Part shown: piece by piece, positions 35,185 through 45,839 of the stretch
Numbering within the stretch: the first letter of the stretch is position 1
Layout: each line of letters starts with the position of its first letter
The notes under the pieces: model-generated
Seen by the model: the letters and a program-made list of their open reading frames with translations, nothing else
The model's database searches: none
What the model was told of the DNA's origin: nothing
Assembly (NCBI GenBank): GCA_021018815.1
Contig: JAITYX010000148.1
Coordinates: 1-64,000, forward strand
Direction of reading: 5' to 3'
Origin: Talinum fruticosum
Taxonomy: Eukaryota; Streptophyta; Magnoliopsida; Caryophyllales; Talinaceae
DNA length: 64,000 nucleotides
Made by a program: the position numbers and the translations under genes

Positions 35185-36666
35185 TGAAGGTTTGCTCTTG
35201 GAGAGTCTTGGTCACCCTAGAGGGGGTCAATAGGGTGATGAGGAAATTTTAACAAACTTGGAAAATTAAAGTTTGAAAAGATTAATCAAGACAATCTAAG
35301 TCTACATTGGACTCGGAAAAGTGTGAACTCGGATATACGTGGAAACCCTCACGGGCGGAAAACCACGGCCAGTGCTAATCCAAGCACCAAATCAAATCCA
35401 CTATTTTGAATCCACAAAATACAGTAGATTGACTCAACCAGAATTGCTCCCTTAAACAATTCCTTACAGAGTTTTCCTAGACTCGAAATTCCCTTATCCG
35501 ATCTAGTACTTCCTAATTGAGGTAACCTTTACAGCTAGGGACAACCGAGCTGAGTTAACCCTTACAGCTCAGTCAAGGGACCTTACTTAGAGAGTAAGAA
35601 AGAGTATATAACTTATTACAAGACTTTACAACCTAGAAAGTATGAATTACAAGTTGGGAGTTGTAAATAGAAGATTGAATATGAATACAATGACTTTTGC
35701 TTAAGTAATGTGTTCATCAATAATTCCATCAATCTTCAAGTCTTGAGAAGTAGCTTCTAGTTATAGATGACCAAGCAGATTAGCCATTGTGACTATCTTC
35801 CGAATAGAAGTCCTTTGTGACCGTTGTAACTGTTCTTCTAAGTCGCTCGGAAAAGATCCGTTGAGATGTGAACATTGTGCAACGACTCTTGACTCCAAAA
35901 GGTGCTCCAATCAGTTGGTGGTGTCCGAAAAGTAAGGTGGAAATCTCTGTTGAGCTTGGCGTTGAAGATTTCAGTTTTGGAAACAGACAACCACGACACG
36001 ACGTCCGATCCTTGTTCGAAGTAGAAGAGTCTTGTCTGGCTGGTGATTGACAGCTTGAAGCCGGTTACTTTTGTAATTCAAAAATAGGATAACCTCGTTT
36101 AGATGACCTACAAAAGTAAACAATTTTGGCTCTCAAAGTATAAAATACTTTTGTCCAAGATTAAGCACAGATAATAATTTAATTAAGATAATTAAGTGTA
36201 AAATTATCTTAGGCCCGGAGGAGTGGAATTTTGAAAGTCTAATATTCATTACACTTAGAATCCATTAGAGTCGAGTCTTAGGAAAGATCAAGTTATAGAG
36301 AAAATATCGAGTATAAGTACTTGATCTAGACAAATAATTCTCGAACAATCATGCTTGACTTAGAAAGATGAATTAACGCTGTAATTCACTTTACCTTAGA
36401 ATATGAAGTCGAGCTTAGATTAAAAGTGTTAGAGAGATTATTTGAACATGCAATAAATCTAAGTGGTGTCCGAGTGACTCGAAATATCGAGTGTGAGTTG
36501 ATGATCAAGAATGTGGATTTTGAGTCAGTCGAATCGAATGAAAACATATGTGATAGTTTCTATATTACTCGGAATGACTTGTAATCAAAACTTAGGAGGG
36601 ATAAGGTTTGTACCTGAGTCCTTGATAGTACTCGAGAATGATATAAATTCAAAGTCCGAGTCTTCA
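35185..36666 (-). mobile_element. 3' LTR of the family S copia element
   Basis: In plus reading it starts TGAAGGTTTGCTC at 35185 and ends AGTCTTCA at 36666, giving 1482 bases. It is very similar to 40287-41769. The polypurine tract next to its right edge fixes the orientation as minus. A TATA box lies in the minus strand near 35755-35765 in the conserved place. Confidence 0.85.
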
Positions 36667-36682
36667 ATTTCCCTCTTTTTGA
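36667..36682 (-). promoter_or_regulatory. Polypurine tract
   Basis: The minus strand reads ATCAAAAAGAGGGAAAT just before the LTR start TGAAGACTC. Plant copia elements commonly have a CATCAAAAAGGGGGAGATTG block here. Confidence 0.75.
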
Positions 36683-37079
36683 TGAAAGGCATTCCATACT
36701 CGAGATAGAAACTTTGTTAGTGAAATAATCAAGAGTTTTCATTGTTACTCAATTGACAAAGAATAAATCGAGCTTAGAAAAAAATATCGCAGAAAAATTA
36801 GAATAATAAATGAAGTGATTCGGACTTAGAATATTGCTGCGAGATAACTCATTTGATGAAAAATTGTAAGTAGTTATATCATAGCAAAATTGAGAAATGA
36901 GCTGATATAAGAGAGTAAAACAAAATAAGACATTTAAACTCAAAAAGAAGTTATACACGAAAGAAATATGCTCGAAATTAGAAACTTCATTCATATATAT
37001 ACAAAAAAAAACATACAAAAGAGAGGGTGAGAAAACTCCCCTAAACAAGACAATAAATTTTTCTAAGTATTCTCCCCTT
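36683..37079. other. Copia internal 3' non-coding region
   Basis: AT-rich sequence between the env-position frame and the polypurine tract. Reading frames such as 36749-37048 have no recognised domain. Confidence 0.4.
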
Positions 37080-38752
37080 GCCTTTCAATGAAAAAATCAA
37101 AAGGGAAAGAATGTATCAAGTTGATACAATTTGTTTGTCTGGACAAAAAAGAAAAAAAAGAAAACAAGAACAAGAAAAAGAAATCAAGATGGTGGAGTGG
37201 GAGCGGTCCGAGTTCGAGGCGGATGAGCGTCGTCGTGCGCTCGCACCGATATGCTTGTGAAGACGTTGAAGATCTTGGCGGTGGCGAGACTGGGATCTCT
37301 AGAATGGGCTCAACTCCGAGTGGCCGACCCGAACAAGGTCGTCCGGAGGCTTATCCTCTTGGAACATTCTAGAAGGAGGTGCTTCCTCTAGCTTGACTGC
37401 TGCTGACCGTCCAACATGAGCGGGGTGTTCCGAGTCACTCGGATCGCTATCCGATCCGATCAATTCCGGTTGAGGAGTGGGAGCACCTTGTCCCTCGGCT
37501 TCGTCCTACTTCTCTCCTTCATCCTCTTTCTCTTCTTCTTCCTTCTCCTTAGAAGGAGCCGCTTCAGCCGCAACCTCCTCTTCTTCTTCACTGCCTCTCC
37601 AGAAGGGGACCTGGTAGGGCTCGAGGACTCTTCACATGTTTTTGAGCTGTCCGGGTCCCGAGCCGCTTTGGAGCGCCTTTCTCCGAGGAGCTCAATCAAC
37701 TCTTATTACTCCTTGACCAAAGCCTTCATTTCGAGGAGCACATCTTGCTGCTCTCAAATTTGAGATTGGGCTATTTTTTGGTTGATGGTCATAGACTAAA
37801 GGACAGTCTTGAAGGAAAAGAGAGTGTCCCGATTTCCGTGGACACAAAGGGAGCTTGTCTATCATCGTGGTAGACAAAGCGGTAGTGACAGAGGAAGGTG
37901 GACCTGAGGTGGAAGCACCACCGGGAGGAGGAAGGAGTGAGAGAGGAGTTTGAGTTTAAAGCGGAGGAGAGGGTTGCCTCGATCCATAGCCAAGAAGCTC
38001 TTTTACGCTAACTACTATGGCGAGCCTCGGACACTTCGTTAGGGTCTGCGGGGAGCGGGACCTTAAATTGTTTAAAAATGAGAGTGAGGAGGGCTCCGAA
38101 AGGGAGAAGAGTGGATTTCTTGGTCTAAGCCGGCACAGAGGCCATCCGCTCTATAATGGTCGGGAAGAGGTTTACACGTAGCCCTCGAGAATGGAAAACA
38201 AAGCCTTGAGAATCTTTTAATTTGGATTCTCTTCGCTTGAATGATGAGAAAAGAAGGTTCTCATCACCAAGAAGCAGAGAAGATGAGCCTCGGTCTTCAT
38301 CCGAGTCACAGAAAAGTTTTTGCGTGACTTAGGGACGTCCTTGGCATATTTTTCGAAAAATTCATCGAGCAACCTCGTTGAAGGGGATAGGGTTGCTTGT
38401 TGAGGAAAAGAGATGAGACTTTGAATAGACGATGGAGGAGAGAGAGGTTAATATGAACTACAGTATTGCGAACTCCGGAGGTGATGATCCCTTCGTAGCT
38501 GGAAAGGTTTGAGTAGAACTCAACGACGAGTTACGGGTAAATAAATTCGCTGAAACAGAGGAAATTGTATACCCCTGTGGTTTTGATGTGTTTTAACCAT
38601 GAGACTTTTGTGGTTGGGAAGAATTTGTCATCCAACGTAAAGTGTTGGGTGACAAAGATTTTTGAGGGGTTAGAAGGACCCTCGTGGCTTTTAGTTCTAG
38701 GTTTCTTAGTTGCGGAACCAAGAAAATCCGGAGCGGAACCTCTTTTAGGCAT
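37080..38752 (-). pseudogene. Env-position frame with plant transposon protein-like domain
   Basis: Minus-strand ATG at 38752 begins MPKRGSAPDFLGSATKKPRT, a basic N-terminus. It then has KVSWLKHIKTTGVYNFLCFS and, after a stop near 38531, a continuation with VEFYSNLSSYEGIITSGVRN. That arrangement resembles the putative plant transposon protein domain often found in this position of plant retroelements. The distal part (37420-37700) is very rich in Glu and Lys in one frame (EAAPSKEKEEEEKEDEGEK), suggesting a charged coiled region. No transmembrane or fusion feature typical of a true envelope protein was seen. Several stops break it. Function in the element is unknown; sequence and position are observed, and the domain name is inference. 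Confidence 0.6.
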
Positions 38753-38921
38753 GGTTATGAGATCTTTGAGAGGAAAGTGAGTTAGCTCGAAGAAAACAGA
38801 GAGAGAGAGAGTACTGAGAGCTTGAGAGAACCGAGATTGCTTGAGAGCTAAGATTGTATGAGTAAGTATGCGAGAGTGAATGTTAGTAAAGAGTAAAGTA
38901 GCGAAATGAAGAAAAATAGAT

Positions 38922-38932
38922 GCTATTTATAG
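38922..38932 (-). promoter_or_regulatory. Internal TATA box upstream of the env-position frame
   Basis: The minus strand reads CACTATAAATAGCATC about 170 bases before the ATG at 38752. The stretch between is rich in CT (CTCTCTCTCTGTTTTC) and looks like a plant untranslated leader. It would allow separate transcription of this frame. Confidence 0.55.
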
Positions 38933-39369
38933 TGAAAGAAATGTCCTTCGATGATCCGTTCGACCCAACTCTCCAACGGTCGCCTCGGACCGGTGTGTCT
39001 ATTCCGCTCTCTAACGGTTAGAATTCCAGTCTCTGTCTCCCAATGGCTAGTTCACCGATCAATACGTGAGAGAGAGAAAGAGAAAAGAGAGATTTTAAAA
39101 GAAATTTCTGAAACTCTCCACTAATCTAGAGATGATTTCGAAGTTTGAAGTCCAATTTTCTCAAAACCGAGTCCGACTCGGTAAAGCTTCGAGTGACCCG
39201 AAAGCGCAAACAGATAATAATTCCTAGCTCAGTATCACTGGGTCAACTAAACTAATTGTTATTAAGACATAGAGAAGAAACATGTAACACATAATCATGC
39301 AAGATAATTTCACTTAGAAAAGCACACAATCATGCATTTATCATACTAAGTTCATTCCTAATAAAGCAA
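38933..39369. other. Spacer between pol and the env-position frame
   Basis: Non-coding sequence upstream of the internal TATA box. It would hold further promoter elements. No other feature was identified. Confidence 0.4.
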
Positions 39370-40286
39370 AACTAATCCTCACCAAGTGGCTTAGCAAAGA
39401 TATCAGCTAATTGAAGTTTTGTAGGAATGAATTCAAGTTCAATATCACCTTTCTCAGAATGGTCTCTCAAAAATGATACCTAACCTCAATGTACTTTGTC
39501 TTTGAGTGCTTGAACTGGATTCTTAGTGATGCTGATTGCACTTTGATTGTCACACTTGATTGGAATTGATTTGAATGATAGTCCAAGGTCTTTCAAGTGT
39601 TGCTTAATCCATAGAATCCGAGCATAGCATGCTCCAACTGCAATGTACTCAGCTTCAGCAGTTGATAGAGCAACTCGGTTCCGCTTCTTTGAGTTCCAAG
39701 ATATAAGGGATTGACCCAAAACCGGCATGCTCCTGAGGTGCTCTTTCTATCAACCTTGTATCCGAGCATCGGTTCCGAGTCTCTTGAAAACCATAGACCT
39801 AGATTCCGAGTCCCTACAAGATATCTAAAGATTCTCTTCATTGCAATGAGATGTGATTATTTTGGATTAGCTTGGAATCTTGCACATAGACATACACTAA
39901 ACATTATGTCCGGCCTCTCTGGATGTGAGATATAGCAGAGATCCAATCATACCTTGATAGAGTTTCGATCTACTGCTTTACCTTTTTCGTTTGAGTCCAG
40001 TTTTATGCTACTACTCATTGGTGTTGCTACATGTTTTGCATCTTGAAGCTTATACATTTTCAGCAACTCCTTGGTATACTTAGATTGCTGCACATAGATG
40101 CCAATCTTGTCTTGTTTGATTTGTAGACCAAGGAAGAAATTGAGTTCTCCCATCATGCTCATTTGGAATTCCTGTCTCATTAACTCAAAAAATCTTGATA
40201 AAGACTTTCATTAGTAGCTCCAAAAATTATATCATCGCCATAAATCGAACAATAAGAAAGTCTTTCCCCTTGGTTTCATTCAAGAT
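39370..40286 (-). pseudogene. Ty1/copia pol, end of reverse transcriptase and RNase H
   Basis: Pol copies the element RNA into DNA. The fragment begins at 40286 with IYGDDIIFGATNESLYQDF, where the usual copia motif is YVDD. It continues with FQMSMMGELNFFLGLQIKQD, YTKELLKMYKLQDAKHVATP, RIFRYLVGTRNLGLWF, then RNase H with RVALSTAEAEYIAVGACYA and KCDNQSAISITKNP. The end reads LRDHSEKGDIELEFIPTKLQ and LADIFAKPLGED near 39375. Stops occur near 40185 and 39930, and frameshifts near 39730 and 39490. The upstream part is lost at the junction with the LTR at 40287. Confidence 0.9.
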
Positions 40287-41785
40287 TGAAGGATTGCTCT
40301 TGAAGAGTCTTAGTCACCCTAGAGGGGTTTAATAGGGTGATGAGGAAATTTTAACAAACTTGGAAGATTAAAGTTTGAAAAGATTAATCAAGACAATATG
40401 AGTTTAGATTGGACTCAAAAAGTGTGAACTCATATATACGTGGAAACGCTCCTGAGGCGAGAAAACCACGACCAGTGCTAATCCAAGCACCAAGTCAAAT
40501 CCAATATTTTGAATCCACAAAATACAGTAGACTGACCCAACCAGAATTACTCCCTTAAACAATTCCTTACAGAGTTTTCCTAGACTCGAAATTCCCTTAT
40601 CCGATCTAGTACTTCCTAACCGAGGTAACCTTTATAGCTATGGATAAGCTGAGCTGAGTTAACCCTTACAGCTCAGTCAAGGGACCTTACTTAGAGAGTA
40701 AGAAAGAGTATATAACTTATTACAAGACTTTACAACTTAGAAAGTATGAATTACAAGTTGGGAGTTGTAAATAGAAGATTGAAATATGAATACAATGACT
40801 TTTGCTTAAATAATGTGTTCAGCAATAATTCCATCAATCTTCAAGTCTTGAGAAGTGGCTTCTATTTATAGATGACCAAGCGGATTAGCCGTTGTGACTA
40901 TCTTCGAATAGAAGTCCTTTGTGACCGTTGTAATGATTCTTCGAGTCACTCGAAAAGATCCGTTGAGATGTGAACATTGTGCAACGGCTCTTAACTCCAA
41001 TAGGTGCTCCAATCAGCTGGTGGTATCCGAAAAGTAAGGTAGAAATCACCGTTGAGCTTGGTGTTGAAGATTTCCTGTTTTGGAAACAGACAACCACGAC
41101 ACGACTTCGAGCCTTGTTCAAAAGTAGAAAAGCCTTGTCTGCTGGTGATTGACGACTTGAAACCGATTACTTTTGTAATTCAAAAATAGGATAACCTCAT
41201 TTAGATAACCTACAAAAGTAAACAATTTTGGTCCTCAAAGTATAAAATACTTTGGTCCAACATTAGGCACAAATAATAATTTAATTAAGATAATTAAGTA
41301 TAAAATTATCTTAGGCCCGGAGGAGTGGAATTTTACGAGTCTAATATTCATTACACTCGGAATCCATCGAAGTCGAGTCTTAGGAAAGATCAAGTTATAG
41401 AGAAAAATATTAGAGTATAAGTACTTGATCTAGACAAATAATTCTTGAACAATCATGCTGACTTAGAAAGATGAATTAACGCTCTAATTCACTTTAACTC
41501 GGAATATGAAGTCGAGCTTAGATTTAAAAGTGTTAGAGAGATTATTTGAACATGCGATAAATCTAAGTGGTGTCCGAGTGACTCGAAATATCAGTGTGAG
41601 TTGATGAATAAGAATGTGGATTCCGAGTGAGTTAGAATCGAATGAAAACATGTGCGATAGTTTTTATATTACTCGGAATGACTTATAATAAAAACTTAGG
41701 AGGGATAAGGTTTGTACCTGAGCTCTTGATAGTACTTAGAATGATATAAATTCATAATCCGAGTCTTCAATTTCCATTTTTGAAT
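40287..41785 (-). mobile_element. Second family S LTR with polypurine stub, inserted in pol
   Basis: The LTR runs 40287-41769 (1483 bases) and is nearly identical in layout to 35185-36666. Just right of it, ATTTCCATTTTTGAA (41770-41784) matches the polypurine side of the other element before similarity ends. It is therefore the 3' LTR of another minus-strand element whose internal region is missing. It interrupts the RT gene of the neighbour. No clean target duplication was found, fitting a later deletion on the right. Confidence 0.75.
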
Positions 41786-42086
41786 TTTTTTAACAAGTAA
41801 AATGCATCTCTCTCTCTCTCTCTCTCTCTCTCCCACTTTATTTCATCGACAAGGTTCCACAAAAACATCGGTTTCGTCGCTCTCTTTTCTCACTGTCCAC
41901 CCTCTCTAATCATAAACCCCAAACGCTTGGAATTGCGATCGCAAATTGACAAAAACTTCCAAGTGGATTGAAGTGATCATTTGCAAATAGTTGAATGAAG
42001 AGTTTGGTGGGTTTTATCATCATTAGAAGATAAGTTTTTAATTATTTTAAAAATTAAAAAAATATTACATGCGATGGAATTATGAG
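41786..42086. other. Intergenic sequence with a (TC)n microsatellite
   Basis: A TC dinucleotide run lies at about 41806-41832. The rest, up to the target duplication, is unassigned. It may belong to the 5' flank of the MULE remnant that resumes at 43666. Confidence 0.5.
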
Positions 42087-43670
42087 ATGTTTGAAGGTTT
42101 GCTCGAGGAGAGTCCGAGTCACCCTAGAGGGGGTGAATAGGGTGATAGAAAATTCTTTGCGAAAATACACTCTTTTGACGTAAAAGAGGCAAAGACAGCT
42201 TCGAGTCTAAACACGAGGTCGAAAAGATTAGACTCGAAAGCAATGAATCGGAATAAACAAGTACAGTAGAAGGTCAGTTCGAGTCTAGAATGAACTCGGA
42301 AAGAGAACACAGAGATTTTACGTGGAAACCCTCCCGGGACGAGAAAACCACGGCCCGTGTCAATCCGGACACGAAGTCAAATCCACTATTTTGAGTCCAC
42401 AAAATACCGTGAACCGATCGAACCCGAGTTGCTCCTTGGACAACTCTATACAAGTTTTCCTAGACTCGAAGTTACCTTATCCGATCTAGTACTTCCTAGC
42501 CGAGATAACCCTTACAGCTAGGGACAACTAAGCTGAGTTAACCTTTACAGCTTAGTCAAGGGACCTTACAAAGAATGTAAGAAGAGTTTGTAACTAAGTA
42601 CAAGACCTTACAACTCAAAGAGTAAAGAATTACAGAATGGGAGTTGTAAGTAGAAGATTGGAAGTAAATACAATGACTTTTCTCAAGTATGTGTATTAAC
42701 AATAGATTCGGCAATCTTCAAGTCTTGTGAAGTGGCTTCTATTTATAGATAACCAAGCGAGTGGCCGTTATCTATATCTGCTGACTCGAGAGTCCTCTCG
42801 TGACCGTTGATAATGGCTTTCCGAGTCACTCGTAAAGTATTCGTCGAAATATGGACGTTGGACAACGGTTTAACTCTCTTGGAAGTCCCAAAACCATCGG
42901 TTGTGTCTTGAAAATGAGGTGGAAACCACCGTTAGGCTTAGCGTTCCAGCTTTTCCGGATATGGAAGCAGCATGACTTCTAACACAATCTTCCGGGACTA
43001 AAGCAGGGAAGGTGAAAAGCCATATCTCGCTGGTGATTTGACGTTCGAAGCTGGCTACTTTTGTAGTTTGAAAAGATATCCTCGATTGAATAACCTACAA
43101 AAGTAAAACACCTTCGGTTCTCAAAGTATAAAATACTTTGGTCCAAGGTTAGACACGGATAATAAAATAATTATGATAATTACGCAATTGATTATCCGAG
43201 TCGGAAAAGAAATGGAATTTTCCGAGTCTAATATCCATGATACTCAAAATTCCATATGACTTAGTCTTATGCGAAGAATCAAGTTCTATAACGAATATCG
43301 AGTGGGAAAAGCTTGATATAGATTAAGCATGAAATGAACTACGAATGCCGACTATGCAAACAATAGAATAGATAACCACAAGTCGGATTCGAGTGAGAAA
43401 CGGCGGAATACTTGGTATATTCAAAATGCGATTAGTCCGAGTGGGAGTGGACTCGGAATAAAGAACCAGTTTTCGAGTCGCTAACCGAAAGCGATAAAAG
43501 AGATAAGTGAGGGTCGAAACACTTAGAGGAAATACTATTTTACTCAAGTAAGTTTCTAAGACACGAGAGAATGCCTTGGAATCAAAACTCTATAAGTATA
43601 GAAACGTTAGACTCGATTCCTTTTGCATGACTTCGAAGGATATTGAGCGATGTCTCGAGTCTTCAATGTT
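42087..43670 (-). mobile_element. Solo LTR of family S with target duplication ATGTT
   Basis: The LTR is 42092-43665 (1574 bases), TGAAGG to CTTCA in plus reading. ATGTT at 42087-42091 and ATGTT at 43666-43670 form an exact 5-base target duplication. No internal region is present. It is the closest match to the LTR at the start of the window. Confidence 0.9.
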
Positions 43671-45060
43671 GATGTTACAATTACCTTATGTAATGCTCAC
43701 ACTAACTAAATTATTTATATATGGCAATTTTAATTTATAAATTGCTTCAAAGTTAGTATTTTGGGGTAGGGAAGGGGTAATGCTCTCTTTGGGTAAGAAA
43801 TTTATTGTTGTTAGATGTTTGACATCACTTTTTACTTTATTATGTTTCTAATTTTCAGAATAAGTGATTGGTCAAATTGTAAACTGTGTATTTTTCATTG
43901 GAGGGGTTTCAATGATAGCCACATTTGATATATACTGAGTATGAGATAGATGAATAAGAAGTTGACCATGATTTTTCAATGTAGAAGACGTTAAAGATTT
44001 TGTAGTTACCTTGGGCTATACTACATAGAGAATTAAAACAAGTGTGTTTACGTAGGCCTGAATTATCTTTTAAGGAAATTTTGGTGTCAATTAAGGGGGA
44101 TGATGAGATAAGAGAGCTTATTAATCTTTGTTTGTATGCTTGAACACAATGATGAGGAAATAATTGGAGGTGAAGCAATTGAAAAGGGGAATGAAGTTTA
44201 TGATGAATCGATGATGGACCAGGGTCGGAGGATGATGATCTTGATATTTCGGATATTGAGGATAATAAATTGAAAGAGGCTAGGGAAAAGACAAAGAAAA
44301 TGAAAGAGGAAATAATTGTTGTTGATAAGGGAGGTATGTAGGGGTTGAAACATAAACAGATGAGGAAGAAGTAGGCAAGGAAAATTATGAGGATTTAGAC
44401 AATGTAGAGAGTCCAAGTAGTGAAAGTGAAGATGAGAGTAAGAAGAGATCAAAGTGCAAGCTGTGGTCAAGAATGCCACAACAAGTCAACATGCACCCAA
44501 AAAGTATCCAAGTTGAAGGTATGTTAAACTTCTCACCTCTCCAATTATATTAGAGCACATAATGCATATTCTCATATATTGCCCTGTGTAGGTGAGAAGA
44601 AGGCATACTTGCTAATCAAGTGCACAACCATCTGCTACCCAACCTTCTCGGCCTACGGAACCTTCTCGGCCTGCAAGCCAAAACGAACTTGTGCAAAAAA
44701 GAAGTCTTCGATACTTCGCAGCAACAACCTTCTCAATCACCCCAAATTGAATCTGCTCAGCCATCCCATGAAGAACCTTCTCAACCACCCCCCAAAAAAA
44801 TTGAAATGCCTCCACCACCACCTCCTAAGAAATTCCATGTCAAGGTGAGTTTACCCAAAACTCATTCTGCACAGTCTTCTTACGCCAAAAATGCTACTTC
44901 GCATTACCTACACCACCACCACCTCCAAGGTCACAATCATCAAAGAAGAAATATACCACAACTTCGAGGAAACCAACCAGGAAGTCAAACAGAATGAGGA
45001 AGTTTCTATTCCCAAAGGAGACATATGTGATGTCGGATGACTGAGTTTAACTTCAAATGG
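43671..45060 (+). pseudogene. MULE transposase remnant, core deleted
   Basis: Mutator-like transposases mobilise MULE elements. Near 43960-44150 the plus strand gives FFNVEDVKDFVVTLGYTT, RPELSFKEILVSIKGDDEIR and ELINLCLYA, like the PB1-like N-terminal domain of plant MULE proteins. An acidic region follows (SEDDDLDISDIEDNKLKEA, ETDEEEVGKENYEDLDNVES). From 44620 to 44995 there is a Pro/Gln-rich stretch (SQQQPSQSPQIESAQPSHEE) like MULE C-termini. The MuDR, catalytic and zinc-knuckle parts are absent, implying a large internal deletion. Stops are frequent. Confidence 0.6.
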
Positions 45061-45380
45061 AAACCTTTTTCTTATGAGACAATTAGGACAAATGTTAGAG
45101 GATATTTCTTTTGTAAATTTTGATCATGCAAATGTATGTGAGAAGTTTAACTTTTTTAGTTTTTCTTGTGTTTAAGTAAACTATCATGCAATTTGTGAAC
45201 TAGGGCATATTGTACTCATTACATATTCCCTATATATAAAAGTGGTAATCTTAACTTTCTTTTTATCAATTTTATTTATTGTTGTTATTTGCATCAATTT
45301 GATCTCTCATGATGTATATAGAGCCCGAAAGAAAATCGAAAAGGGAAAACAAGAAAAAGGAAATAAAGAAACAAGCTAAC
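45061..45380. other. AT-rich sequence after the MULE remnant
   Basis: No gene recognised. The end is Lys-rich and purine-rich (about 45320-45390) and leads into the tandem repeat. Confidence 0.4.
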
Positions 45381-45735
45381 GAGTGCTCAACTTTGGGAAA
45401 AACAAACATAATGCTCAACAATAGAATACTAAATGCTTAACATTGTAGAGTGGGTGCTCAACACTGGAAAGCTGGATGCTCAACACTAAGGAAATAGAAC
45501 GCTCAACAATGCTGAACTAAATGCTCAACACTGAGAGATTGAATGCTCGGCAAGGAACAACTAAATGCTCAACAACACAAGAGTTGAATGTTCAACATTT
45601 GAAAGAGTAGTTAACAAAGGGAAAAATTGAATGCTTAATAATAGAGAGCAAAATGCTCAACATCGGAGAGCATAATGTCGAACCTAGCTAAGCGAGAATG
45701 CTCAACAACAGACGAGATAGTGAACAAGGGGAGAT
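45381..45735. repeat. Minisatellite based on AATGCTCAACA
   Basis: About fourteen imperfect units of 24-33 bases each contain ATGCTCAACA or a close variant, separated by purine-rich filler such as CTGGAAAGCTGG and GAGAGATTGA. The unit is not a microsatellite because the filler varies while the core is conserved. No open frame crosses it. Confidence 0.75.
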
Positions 45736-45839
45736 AAATTGACAATCTGAAATAACACAACAAAAACTTATTTATGATTACTTCTCCATTTCATTTCATA
45801 TTACATCATTCATCCCACATACAACAAGTTCCAAATCAA
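45736..45839. other. Short AT-rich spacer
   Basis: No feature seen between the minisatellite and the minus-strand zinc-finger pseudogene. Confidence 0.4.

Larger units (their letters stand above)
35185..40286 (-). mobile_element. Copia element of family S with Sirevirus-like layout, 5' part removed
   Basis: On the minus strand the order is the end of pol (40286-39370), a promoter-like block and an env-position reading frame (38752 to about 37080), a polypurine tract (36667-36682) and the 3' LTR (36666-35185). An extra frame between pol and the 3' LTR is the layout of Sireviruses such as SIRE1. The element is cut at 40287 within reverse transcriptase by another LTR of the same family, so protease, integrase, gag and the 5' LTR are absent. 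Confidence 0.8.

Noticed and set aside
37078..37763. Plus-strand frames of 94 and 115 codons over the env-position region
   Set aside because: They are antisense to the minus-strand charged coiled region and lack domains; the long open stretches come from purine-rich bias.
45381..45735. CRISPR-like array
   Set aside because: Units are short, imperfect, have no distinct unique spacers, and the setting is a plant TE region.
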